Shown here piece after piece: positions 1 to 8,233 of a DNA stretch of 64,000 nt. The translations under genes were made by a program, and so were the position numbers. The stretch is taken from positions 753,888 to 817,887 of the forward strand of contig NZ_HG315686.1 of the NCBI RefSeq assembly GCF_000455365.1. The letters run 5' to 3'. The DNA comes from Halopiger djelfimassiliensis. GTDB taxonomy: Archaea > Halobacteriota > Halobacteria > Halobacteriales > Natrialbaceae. How positions within the stretch are numbered: the stretch's first letter is position 1; the number at the start of each line of letters is the position of its first letter. The notes under the pieces are model-generated. The model was given only the letters and a program-made list of their open reading frames with translations. It ran no database searches and was not told the origin of the DNA.

Positions 1-37
1 TGTATTCGAAAGCGATAAGCCGGCGAGATGGAGTCGA

Positions 38-823
38 ATGCCGAGTTCCATTAGCCGACGCGGTGTCCGCTCTCGCTCCACAAAACTCAAATCAATCCAG
101 TCGCTACAACCGTTGAGGCGGTCGATTTTTGCCATAGACCAGCACAAAATCGTGCCGCCTCACTTTTCACGCTTAACGAAACAGCGCCCACTGAGCGGGG
201 CCAAGATTTACGGAGGACAGGTTGAGGCGTCCGGATTCGAATTGACCCAGCGACGGTCGTTCTTCTTCAACTGGAAACATAAGCGAGTTACCTTTCAATC
301 TCGACCCAACGAGGCTACCAAGCTGGAGATTTCAGGAACGCTCGATCGAATTCGCTCGATTGCCCTCACGCCGCCAGTAGACCGGATTCTACGAATCGGA
401 GGGACATCTATCCGGACAGAGGTGTATGCGAACCAGTACGCGTCAACTTGGCGTGACAAGTTGACGCTAAGAGATTTCGCAGCGAGTTGTGCTCAACTCG
501 AAGTTCCCAATGATGCCCCCGTTATCGTCTATCTTCCCAATGGGGAAGGGACAACGATGTCATTCAGAGAATTCCAAGAGAGGCCACCGGAATTAAGTAT
601 CTTTGTCCGCGTGAATGGTCGAGAATCCAGCTTTACTTGGGAACGACTCCGAGAACAGTCTCCTGATGAGGCAGCCGCGATGATCGGCGTTATCAGCGGC
701 GATGGCCAACCTAAGCGACTGGCCGACGCCTTCTCACAATTCACCGATAGTAACTTCACTGATGCGGCAACCACTACCTTGCAAGACCTACTACAAACGC
801 CCTCTGTGGAGATCGAAGAATGA
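38..823 (+). CDS. Hypothetical protein, possibly 5' partial
   Basis: A 261-residue protein of unknown function. The frame stays open to the left edge of the window without a stop, so the ATG at 38 may not be the real start. The N-terminal 90 residues are rich in Arg, Lys and Ser, unusual for the acidic proteins around it; the C-terminal 130 residues are acidic and ordinary for a halophile. I see no membrane segment, no Cys cluster and no nucleotide-binding motif. It overlaps the next gene by four bases (ATGA), so the first three genes look like one operon. No family recognised. Confidence 0.6.
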   Translation: MPSSISRRGVRSRSTKLKSIQSLQPLRRSIFAIDQHKIVPPHFSRLTKQRPLSGAKIYGGQVEASGFELTQRRSFFFNWKHKRVTFQSRPNEATKLEISGTLDRIRSIALTPPVDRILRIGGTSIRTEVYANQYASTWRDKLTLRDFAASCAQLEVPNDAPVIVYLPNGEGTTMSFREFQERPPELSIFVRVNGRESSFTWERLREQSPDEAAAMIGVISGDGQPKRLADAFSQFTDSNFTDAATTTLQDLLQTPSVEIEE

Positions 824-1320
824 AGACCAGAAATTTACAGAAGGGATTAGGAAAACTCATCGAAACAGCGATTGCTAAATCGAAAACGACGGCGAAATGT
901 GAGGATTATATCCTCTGGCGAGGAATTTCGGTGTTCGTTGACACAGCTGCAGGGGAAAGGACAGACTGTAGGATTGCCGAATCAGGCCAGTACCGTATCG
1001 TCGTGAAAAACCATCACCCTCACCGAGTGCACATCTCTTCCGAGTCAACTATCGAAACAGACAATCTTCTGTTCAACAATGTCGATGGCGATAGGTGGAC
1101 GGTATCCGCGGAAGTCGAGCCACGCCATGATGAAGATGCATTCGATCTCAGTAATTCCGCATCCGCCACTAATTTCGTTGAAGAGGTCTTGCCGAATGTA
1201 GATCCAATCACCTCCGAAGAAATCCAGACGACTATCAACAGGAAGGTGACAGATCCCGAAACTCTACGGATTGCTAGGAACGACACTGACTCTACCCAGA
1301 TTATTGTTGACTTGGTCTGA
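820..1320 (+). CDS. Hypothetical protein
   Basis: A 166-residue soluble protein without a recognisable family. It begins with a basic helix of about 25 residues and continues as an acidic beta-rich domain. There are only two Cys residues and no signal or membrane segment. It overlaps the upstream gene by ATGA and the downstream gene by TGATG, implying translational coupling in a three-gene operon whose last member is a membrane protein. It might be a cytoplasmic partner of that protein, but this rests on gene order alone. Confidence 0.6.
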   Translation: MKTRNLQKGLGKLIETAIAKSKTTAKCEDYILWRGISVFVDTAAGERTDCRIAESGQYRIVVKNHHPHRVHISSESTIETDNLLFNNVDGDRWTVSAEVEPRHDEDAFDLSNSASATNFVEEVLPNVDPITSEEIQTTINRKVTDPETLRIARNDTDSTQIIVDLV

Positions 1321-1733
1321 TGATGAAGATGTTCATCGCTTTGAACGGCGGCTTCCTGTTTGCAATTCTATTGACTATCTACCGTGATTTGTCGAGCGAC
1401 CCCGGGGACCAACGGCACGCTGAGGCATACGATGACGAGATTACACGCTCTGAGGAATTGGCGGAAGGGCGTCGAGAGCGGCGATTGAGGCAGGTTCGAT
1501 TCGCATCAGTGGGAACCTTTCTATCCGGGGTTGGGCAGGGATTTTTTCTCGATATGTACATTGCCGTATTCGCAATTTTCGCAATCATCATTGGTCTTGT
1601 AGTGACTGCACGCTCACACGGGTTCCGACGAGAGAGCGCACGACGACTTGGCCTTTCGCTAGAAACTTGCGTTATCTTGCTTTCTAATTTCGCTTTGATT
1701 GTTGCCTCTATATTCGTCTATCTACGCTTCTAA
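1320..1733 (+). CDS. Small integral membrane protein, unknown
   Basis: A 137-residue protein with three likely membrane helices, near residues 3-22, 76-98 and 113-136, and a charged Arg/Glu-rich loop (about 25-65) between the first two. The start is one of two adjacent ATGs (1320 or 1323) overlapping the upstream stop. No family recognised. It closes the three-gene operon; about 230 bp of AT-rich non-coding sequence separates it from the convergent recombinase genes. Confidence 0.6.
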   Translation: MMKMFIALNGGFLFAILLTIYRDLSSDPGDQRHAEAYDDEITRSEELAEGRRERRLRQVRFASVGTFLSGVGQGFFLDMYIAVFAIFAIIIGLVVTARSHGFRRESARRLGLSLETCVILLSNFALIVASIFVYLRF

Positions 1734-1968
1734 GCGTAATCTGATTATTTGACAATATTTTCGATGAAATATATAGTGGGGAATTTGAAAAGCATGGACA
1801 AAGAAATCAACTACCAAATATATATCGGCTCCAATCGGATATAGAAAATACAAACTGATCGGTTGACCCGTCTGCTAATAGCTTCGGAGAGTGGGGCACT
1901 ATAGCTGTTCCCACTAGTATCTCCAGAAGGATGAAGGAATCTACCTGCGTTGATCATCCCACAGGGAG

Positions 1969-3150
1969 TCAGTCGTGATTGAATCCGGAATCAGGATCCT
2001 CCTCGGCATTCCTGAACTCGTCTTCGAAGCGTTCCCGTTCTTCAGTATCATCCGGTAGGTCGTAGTGGAGGTCTTGGACGCGAGGCGAGACATCGCACCG
2101 CTGATCGATAGCATCTGATGAAACACCCCGGTTCTTCTGGTCCGTAATGTACCCCGTCCGGATGTGATGGGGCGCCCGGCTACTCGGACACTTGTACGCA
2201 GAATTGTTCTTCTGTGCCGCCTCACACTCTTCTGGATCACGGTCGTGTGGACACCCTAACCCGACCGCACACGGTCGCGTCCACTTGTAAGCGATTTTCT
2301 GCAACATAGACGGGCTAATCCGTCCATCACCTTTCGTCAGCAGTGGTTTCCGCCCCTCGTCATCGGTTTCGTCTGGTCGTCGGTTCTCAAGATAGTCCTG
2401 AATGAATTCCGGGAGATCACCATAAAGCGTGACTTCCCGCTCGCTACTCTCGTTGTTCTTCAGCGGACTCGCCTCCTTATGCTCGTACTTGAGGATTCCC
2501 TCCTCGTAATCAAAGTGAGGTACATCACGGCCTCGTAACCCGTTCTTTCGAGGTCCAGACTGACACATCAACTCCATTGCGATGTGCTCCACATCAGCGT
2601 ACTCGTACTTGCGCAGATATTCCAGTGCTGCCTTCGCAATCTCGGGGTCTAACTTCTTTTCGTCTACGCCCTCCCCAGACTCATACTCGACTTCAGGAAT
2701 CTTGACGGATTTCTCGAAGCGAACTGGAGCCATCCGGTGCTCAATTAGGTACTGGATGAACTCCCGGAAGAGATACATATCGTCACGGAGGGTTGAATCC
2801 GATAGCGGCTCGTCGCGGTCTAGTGACTCGTTTTTCCGCCACTTATAGTATTGTTCGACGTCTTCGCTTGAGAGATCGTCAGTCGTTTCGATGCACGCTT
2901 CGCCTTCAAGATACGTCTGAAGATAGTTTAGCTTCCGCTCGTATTGTCCCGTCGAGTTGACCTCCTCCAGTTTCTCATCGCAGAAGTCGTCCAGAACATC
3001 TTCCATCGGTCGGGATTTCAGTGAGAGTTCGGGGAACGACTCGGACATCTCTTCCACGACCGTTGACGCAATCACTTCAATAAATTCTTCAGATGGATCT
3101 TCCGAAAGGTACTGTTTCAGAAACTCTTCATCGTTCAGGCGGTCCGTCAT
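1969..3150 (-). CDS. Tyrosine recombinase/integrase, SNJ2-type with Cys4 insert
   Basis: A 393-residue site-specific recombinase of the phage integrase family. An N-terminal SAM-like core-binding domain lies around residues 65-145. The catalytic domain shows Arg201 (or Arg206), the H-x-x-R box at His328-Arg331 and the nucleophile Tyr363. Just before the HxxR box is a Cys-rich insertion (Cys294, 300, 309, 321) shared with the integrases at 34.7 and 53.0 kb and probably binding zinc. It lies 40 bp downstream of a second recombinase on the same strand, so the two are probably cotranscribed. They may be the remnant of the element that delivered the neighbouring island, or a paired system like the multi-recombinase cassettes of other mobile elements; I see no matching attachment site. 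Confidence 0.85.
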   Translation of the reverse strand: MTDRLNDEEFLKQYLSEDPSEEFIEVIASTVVEEMSESFPELSLKSRPMEDVLDDFCDEKLEEVNSTGQYERKLNYLQTYLEGEACIETTDDLSSEDVEQYYKWRKNESLDRDEPLSDSTLRDDMYLFREFIQYLIEHRMAPVRFEKSVKIPEVEYESGEGVDEKKLDPEIAKAALEYLRKYEYADVEHIAMELMCQSGPRKNGLRGRDVPHFDYEEGILKYEHKEASPLKNNESSEREVTLYGDLPEFIQDYLENRRPDETDDEGRKPLLTKGDGRISPSMLQKIAYKWTRPCAVGLGCPHDRDPEECEAAQKNNSAYKCPSSRAPHHIRTGYITDQKNRGVSSDAIDQRCDVSPRVQDLHYDLPDDTEERERFEDEFRNAEEDPDSGFNHD

Positions 3151-3189
3151 TTGTGTTAGTATGGATATCTGATTTCGGGAGTGGCGGAA

Positions 3190-4494
3190 TCACTCGAAGT
3201 CGTCTAGTGAACTATTGAAGCCGGTACTGTCCTCGGTATCCACGTAAGCGTCCTCCGGCAGAACTTCGCGGATCCGCCGCCGAAAGAAGATTCGGCGGTA
3301 TCGTTGCCGGCGCTCAGGTGTCAGGTAGTAGTCGCGGACTGATGATGGGTCCTTTGCGCCTTGTTCGTCGGCGATTTCAGCGGCCATCTCTAGGAGGTCA
3401 GTCTCGGCGTCTGCGAGGATGTTGTAGTAGAATGATCGGCCGTGTTTCGGGGTTGCAACGTTGCCGTCGATAGTAACATTAGCTCGCCGGCAGAGCGCTT
3501 TGAACTTCTTCCGTGCCTGTTTTGCACAAAGGAACGACCGGTCGGCCTTCGGACTCGGGAAAAGGTATCCGTTCCAATCTAGTTGACGCGCGCGGTTATC
3601 TAGAAGGCGAGCCAGCTCATTAAGTCCGAACATTAGGCTGACTTCTCCGCACCCATTCTTCCGGTCTTCATCTTCGAAGCTGATTACTGGCTCCATCGGT
3701 TTCAGATGAAGCTGGTCTACGTGTATTGCGGGCAGTTCCTTCGTACGAACCCCCCAGACACAGTATCCGATTACCAACATCCGTTCTTCGTCGGTCTGAG
3801 CAGTAATCCAGAGTCGCCGGACTTGGTTGTCGCTCAGCGGGGTCGGTTCGGCTTCCCGGTTCCACTGGAAGTCCTCTTCGATGTCCTTCATCGGGTCATA
3901 TTCAATGCGGTTTGACCGTTCGAGCCATTCGAAGAACCGATGGGCAGCGCGCAGATATTTGAAGGCAGACTCGTCGGAACTGAGGTCTTCTCGGAGGTCT
4001 TTCGCTACTTGCTTGAACGTATCGTAGAGTTTTCTTTGGCGGTCGGACTCATTCGCGTACGCTACAACCGCTGCGTCTCCGTGTTCCTCGCTAAATCGCC
4101 AGAGGACTCCGTTGATTCGAGATCGATTTGTCCGTTTTGTCGAGTCCGACCAGCCGCGACATTCAACTCGATCTTCGAGATAGGTTTTTGCGTGCCCGAT
4201 CGTTGCGACGTCATCGATACGCCATTGGTATCCACTATCGTCGCCCGATGAGGTGAGGAGAACGAAGAATTCTGGCGTGCCCATGTCGTGTTTTTCGCGG
4301 AGCACCCACCGAAGGTGGGAGTAGCCGTTGTTGGTTAACCATTGAACGGTTGGGTAGTCTCGGGGAGAGTTCGGATTTTGAGTCCTCCACTGTTCAAGGA
4401 TTTCTTCCCCGATGTCTTGGAGGGCGGACAGATCGTGACTCCAGTCCCGATATGTGTCCGTGTCGTCGGGGTCGTCTGATGAGCTGGTCGTCAT
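3190..4494 (-). CDS. Tyrosine recombinase, divergent
   Basis: A 434-residue recombinase. Residues 100-195 form a core-binding domain. The catalytic part has Arg250 in a VWGVRTKEL box, an H-x-R at His351-Arg353 in place of the usual HxxR, and Tyr389/Tyr390 near the C terminus. It lacks the Cys4 insertion of the other three recombinases here, so it belongs to a different subfamily. The ATG at 4494 is preceded by a GAGGAG ribosome-binding site and, further upstream, a TTATTT-type box A. It is first in a two-gene operon with the recombinase at 1969-3150. The altered HxR box could mean reduced activity. Confidence 0.8.
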   Translation of the reverse strand: MTTSSSDDPDDTDTYRDWSHDLSALQDIGEEILEQWRTQNPNSPRDYPTVQWLTNNGYSHLRWVLREKHDMGTPEFFVLLTSSGDDSGYQWRIDDVATIGHAKTYLEDRVECRGWSDSTKRTNRSRINGVLWRFSEEHGDAAVVAYANESDRQRKLYDTFKQVAKDLREDLSSDESAFKYLRAAHRFFEWLERSNRIEYDPMKDIEEDFQWNREAEPTPLSDNQVRRLWITAQTDEERMLVIGYCVWGVRTKELPAIHVDQLHLKPMEPVISFEDEDRKNGCGEVSLMFGLNELARLLDNRARQLDWNGYLFPSPKADRSFLCAKQARKKFKALCRRANVTIDGNVATPKHGRSFYYNILADAETDLLEMAAEIADEQGAKDPSSVRDYYLTPERRQRYRRIFFRRRIREVLPEDAYVDTEDSTGFNSSLDDFE

Positions 4495-5008
4495 ATCTCC
4501 TCGTAGGGGTGATAGGCAAATAAGTATTATCAGATAGTAAATATGTTAGGTAAACAATATTGGAAGGGTCGAACGAGTACAAGCGTAATAAATTTTCTAA
4601 CACGATACACGGCCCTTGCAGCGGTCAATCAATCGGTGGGCTTGGTGACAGCCCCTTGCCGTGAACAACAGAGTTCACAGACGATAATTGCCAGCACCCA
4701 GAAACATCCTCTCAAAAACATACGGTAGTAAATATATTTGCTCACCTCGGTGTCATACTCTGTCACGCACTTCTCTTCATCGGCAATGGAATATGCATCC
4801 TGTCTACTTGTTTTGACGAAGGGGTTACTCAGGCGTGTGTAATTCTGCATGAGTAACCGCCCGCAGTCTTGCGTTTTCTAAAAATGTCATATCGGGGATT
4901 CAATATACTAGTATCAGTAACTCTTCCAAGGACATCTCTGCTGGAGGCAGGGAATTACCTAGTACGAGTTCACCAGTAGTTGTAGTGCTACGCTGGTCCA
5001 CGAAGGCG
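4495..5008. other. Intergenic, AT-rich
   Basis: About 510 bp between the recombinase operon and the 181-aa gene. It holds the promoter and ribosome-binding site of the recombinase operon at its left end. A 73-codon leftward frame at 4629-4850 has one hydrophobic stretch but no ribosome-binding site or familiar sequence, and I do not count it as a gene. Nothing else seen. Confidence 0.4.
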
Positions 5009-5554
5009 CTAAATCGAATTCGCGTGTTGATGTATGGACTGGAATCTGTTCGATCCGTTGTCGCGCTCCTCAACTCGTAGTTCCCGATCAACATTCGGTA
5101 ACTCTCCCTGGTCATACTCCGCTGCGGGGTACACCGACACGCACGTCGTTTCTAATTCAGGAGACCAGCCTGCGTACACCGGCTTCAACACGACACTTCC
5201 CTGCGTCAGTCGGTCACACAGTGAGTCTGGGAGTTCAGAAATTATCGTCACCCGCGCACCACTGACGTCTCCAGTCTCTAACGCATCATCACTGACACCT
5301 GACAACCGACACGCGCCGACCAACTCTAACGTCGGTCGGTCTACCGTATTGTTTCCCAGGACTGCCTTGTTCTCCTCCTCGTGGTAATACCATGCAACCT
5401 TCGCACCCTGAGCCACATCCGTTCTGGAACTCTGGAACCCGATCTCGGTGGCGAACTCTGCTGGCAGCTGAAACTGGTTGTTTCTAGAGACCGCGCGTCG
5501 AACCTGGGATGGCAGTGGATCGTCAACCTGGGTCTGTTCTCGTGATTCTGTCAT
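5009..5554 (-). CDS. Hypothetical protein, possibly AbrB-like N terminus
   Basis: A 181-residue acidic protein. Residues 15-60 contain a stretch (RRAVSRNNQFQLP followed by a hydrophobic strand) resembling the swapped-hairpin DNA-binding part of AbrB/SpoVT-type regulators, but the match is weak. The rest is beta-rich with no catalytic motif. It stands alone, with more than 400 bp of non-coding DNA on both sides, between the recombinases and the leftward end of the Argonaute island. Function unknown. Confidence 0.5.
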   Translation of the reverse strand: MTESREQTQVDDPLPSQVRRAVSRNNQFQLPAEFATEIGFQSSRTDVAQGAKVAWYYHEEENKAVLGNNTVDRPTLELVGACRLSGVSDDALETGDVSGARVTIISELPDSLCDRLTQGSVVLKPVYAGWSPELETTCVSVYPAAEYDQGELPNVDRELRVEERDNGSNRFQSIHQHANSI

Positions 5555-5967
5555 CAGTTCAAACTCTGTAAATGAATCAGGTGAATAAAAACCCTCGCTG
5601 TCCCCTAACCACCTGGCATCACACCGTGACTCTAAAACTCATATACCTGCGTCATCAGCACAAATAACGGCAGATTCGATAGAATTGCAGACTGGACCCG
5701 ATGTCACAGTAGTGATGGAATCGGTCGATAGATCGTTCGTAATTGATAGATGATGAGATAGATTTCGTTTAGATAAAAGTGGTTCATATGTATAATTAAC
5801 ATCAGCCAATGGCGATAACTCGACCAGCCATTACTGCTTTGAGAAAATTGCCCACCTAGAAGACGAGTACGACAGGTAACCGCTTACGAACGCCAACAAT
5901 CACTGTCTCAAGGAATTCAAAGAGCCACAGTGAGACCCCTCTCTAATTATCGTCTAATATAACTATT
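5555..5967. other. Intergenic gap at the left border of the Argonaute island
   Basis: About 410 bp. A short peptide-like stretch around 5840-5878 reads as a protein tail ending in a stop, perhaps a degraded gene, but it is too short to name. The AT-rich 5940-5990 segment carries T-rich tracts and may terminate the island's leftward operon. No repeats or RNA gene seen. Confidence 0.3.
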
Positions 5968-6648
5968 TTATGGTGTTTTATATACAAGGAAATAGGAGTG
6001 GTTTTTGCGAGCATGGACTTGTCGATTCATCCCAACGACGGTCGGTTTCTCTTTCCGTACCTGGATGAACAAGTCTTTAGTGTAGAAATCAAGTTCCCGT
6101 TCGTAATAATTAGTCACCTGAATATGGGCGAGTTCCTGTGTGTTTGATGATACCTCGTCCATTATTTTGATAATCAGTGTCCCATTGTCCCGCAAGACCC
6201 GCTTCGCTTCTTTTCCACCTTCGAAATAAGTATGCAAGACTGCTCCATGGTACTTTCCCGATCCTTCATATTCACGCACGCCACTGTATGTATCTCTGAA
6301 TTTCCCATGTGATCCGTGCCCGGCCATATGGTCCTTGTTTCGTCTGTAGAAACCTTCGGCGTACGGAGGGTCAAGAACCATGCAGTCGAGACTATCGTCC
6401 TTAAGTGGAAGTGCGCGGCAATCACTGATCATAGAAAGATCATCCGTCTTCGGCGTGATATCGGCCGTAACTAGGTCTATATCACGACTTTCAAGATCGA
6501 TATTCTGCCAGAAGATACCTGTACCATGCGTAACATCCGCGATCCGCGCACCGTCTTCCACATGTAGATCGAGTATTTTCGGGAACAATTCGCTACTATC
6601 GGCTGTGTAGGCAGATAGAATTAGGTCGTCATCTGCTTCACTGTCCAT
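5968..6648 (-). CDS. SAM-dependent DNA methyltransferase-like protein (DPPY)
   Basis: A 226-residue protein with a Rossmann methyltransferase core. Residues 38-44 (DVTHGTG) fit the SAM-binding motif I, Asp63 lies on the next strand, and DPPY at 93-96 is the catalytic signature of N6-adenine/N4-cytosine amino-methyltransferases. It is small and has no target-recognition domain, so it may need a partner for specificity or act on something other than duplex DNA. Its start overlaps the helicase gene by 11 bases, making it the last gene of the RecB-helicase operon. In a defence setting it could mark self DNA; that is inference from position. Confidence 0.75.
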   Translation of the reverse strand: MDSEADDDLILSAYTADSSELFPKILDLHVEDGARIADVTHGTGIFWQNIDLESRDIDLVTADITPKTDDLSMISDCRALPLKDDSLDCMVLDPPYAEGFYRRNKDHMAGHGSHGKFRDTYSGVREYEGSGKYHGAVLHTYFEGGKEAKRVLRDNGTLIIKIMDEVSSNTQELAHIQVTNYYERELDFYTKDLFIQVRKEKPTVVGMNRQVHARKNHSYFLVYKTP

Positions 6649-8233
6649 TATCTACTTCGATGTCGCTCACTGTGAATACTTCTAACTTTTCGTCGGATGC
6701 CATTTCAGGTACTTCTCCGGTAAATTCACTGATCGTCCCGGTCCATGGGTCCTGATCGGCTTCTTTTTGGACGATGCTATACATCCGCTTCCAAACTCGG
6801 GCCGCCTCGTACTGATCGGAGTCAGAGGGAACGAAGTCGATAAGAGATCGAGGAACAACTAGTACGAGCTTTTTCTTCATCCGACTCATCGCCACATTCA
6901 GCCGATTCGGACTCAGGATGAAATCTGCTTCTCGACGTACGTAGTCTGGATCCGAAACTGTGCCAGAGACTACGATCATATCACGTTCCCCACCTTGGAA
7001 TCGTTCAACGGTGTCTACATCCGCGTTGTCGTAGTCCCGGAGAGCTCCTCGAAGGCGCCCACGCTGCGCATTATGTGGCGTTACTACTCCTACGTCCTCG
7101 CCAGGATCTACTGTCTGTACGAGTGAATCCACAATTCCAACCTCGTATGGATTACTTTGCTGCGATTCCTGTTCTTCATGAACGATTAGAACGAGCGGAT
7201 ACTTCGGATTCATCACTCTCCTGACGCCGCCCCGTTTAGCCCTGCGTACGTTGAGTGTGTAATTCTGCTCCGACCGGTATTTGATACGGTCCTGAGCATA
7301 GATCAAACGTCGTAGGAACTCCGCTACAACTTGATGACATCGATACGTTACTGCAAGTTTATCGATAGGGATATCTTGGAATTCCGGCACCTCGACCTCT
7401 TCCGGCGATTCATCCATTCCAAAGCTATCCTGGAAGGAGAAAAGACGGAAGAAATCCATTGAACTCAAATGAGGTGCGACTTCTTCGACTATCCGGCGAT
7501 CTTCGCGGTCCCAGTCGTGGGTTTGAACGGGAGGCATCTGGCGCTGATCTCCGGAAATCAATATCTGCGCGTCGGCTTCCGACGATGCTCCAGGAATGAG
7601 TATATTCGGCATCGGGAGCATGGACGCCTCGTCGACTGCCAGTAGGTCAAAACAGCTCTCGGTTCCGCTGTCCCATACTTCGTCAACAAACTTGTACGCA
7701 CCTGATGTGGTTGCGAAGACTAGGATACCACTCGCAGCACCGGTAAATGCACCGAGACTGGTCTGAGTTGTCAGATCTTGTCGCATTTGATCGAGATCAT
7801 CAGTATGGTAATTAATAAAGTCTGTTTCTTGGTAAAGGTCTTCATCAACCTCAATATCCCGCCCAAGTGCTCGAATAAGACGGAGATTATCGAGTGAACT
7901 CGACATACCAGTATCATCGGCGTGTTGTTTCCAGTGATGGAGATTTTCGTCAACCTCCTGCAATGCAGCGTTCACTGCCCTGTTCGAAGGAGCAACAACC
8001 ATTCCCCGCATCCGGTTTTGTGACGCGAGGAGTGCGTACGCCCGAGCAAGTAGGGTATACGATAGCGTCATCGTTTTCCCGGTCCCTGGCGGTCCTTGTA
8101 GCACCGCTATTCGGTCCTCGTACCGGCGGATGAACCGTTTTTGCTCATCATTTGGCGAGTATAGCTCGCTATCGTCAATCCAGTCTAAGAACTCTTCGGC
8201 GATATCCTGTGAGAACAGGTCGAGATCACTCAT
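6638..8233 (-). CDS. SF1 (Upf1/Dna2-like) DNA helicase
   Basis: A 531-residue superfamily 1 helicase. Walker A GPPGTGKT is at residues 47-54, an N-terminal Gln-containing motif lies just before it (NDEQKRF), Walker B is AVDEAS near 204, motif III is a GDQRQMPPV segment, and motif VI is NVAMSRMKKKL near the C terminus. These are hallmarks of the Upf1-like group that includes Dna2 and the helicase half of TM0106-type RecB fusions. It overlaps the upstream Fe-S nuclease gene by eight bases. The two together look like a split nuclease-helicase of the AddB/Dna2 kind, expected to unwind and degrade DNA ends. Confidence 0.85.
   Translation of the reverse strand: MSDLDLFSQDIAEEFLDWIDDSELYSPNDEQKRFIRRYEDRIAVLQGPPGTGKTMTLSYTLLARAYALLASQNRMRGMVVAPSNRAVNAALQEVDENLHHWKQHADDTGMSSSLDNLRLIRALGRDIEVDEDLYQETDFINYHTDDLDQMRQDLTTQTSLGAFTGAASGILVFATTSGAYKFVDEVWDSGTESCFDLLAVDEASMLPMPNILIPGASSEADAQILISGDQRQMPPVQTHDWDREDRRIVEEVAPHLSSMDFFRLFSFQDSFGMDESPEEVEVPEFQDIPIDKLAVTYRCHQVVAEFLRRLIYAQDRIKYRSEQNYTLNVRRAKRGGVRRVMNPKYPLVLIVHEEQESQQSNPYEVGIVDSLVQTVDPGEDVGVVTPHNAQRGRLRGALRDYDNADVDTVERFQGGERDMIVVSGTVSDPDYVRREADFILSPNRLNVAMSRMKKKLVLVVPRSLIDFVPSDSDQYEAARVWKRMYSIVQKEADQDPWTGTISEFTGEVPEMASDEKLEVFTVSDIEVDNGQ

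Noticed and set aside
4629-4850. Leftward 73-codon frame with a hydrophobic stretch
   Set aside because: No ribosome-binding site or box A at the right distance and unremarkable composition.
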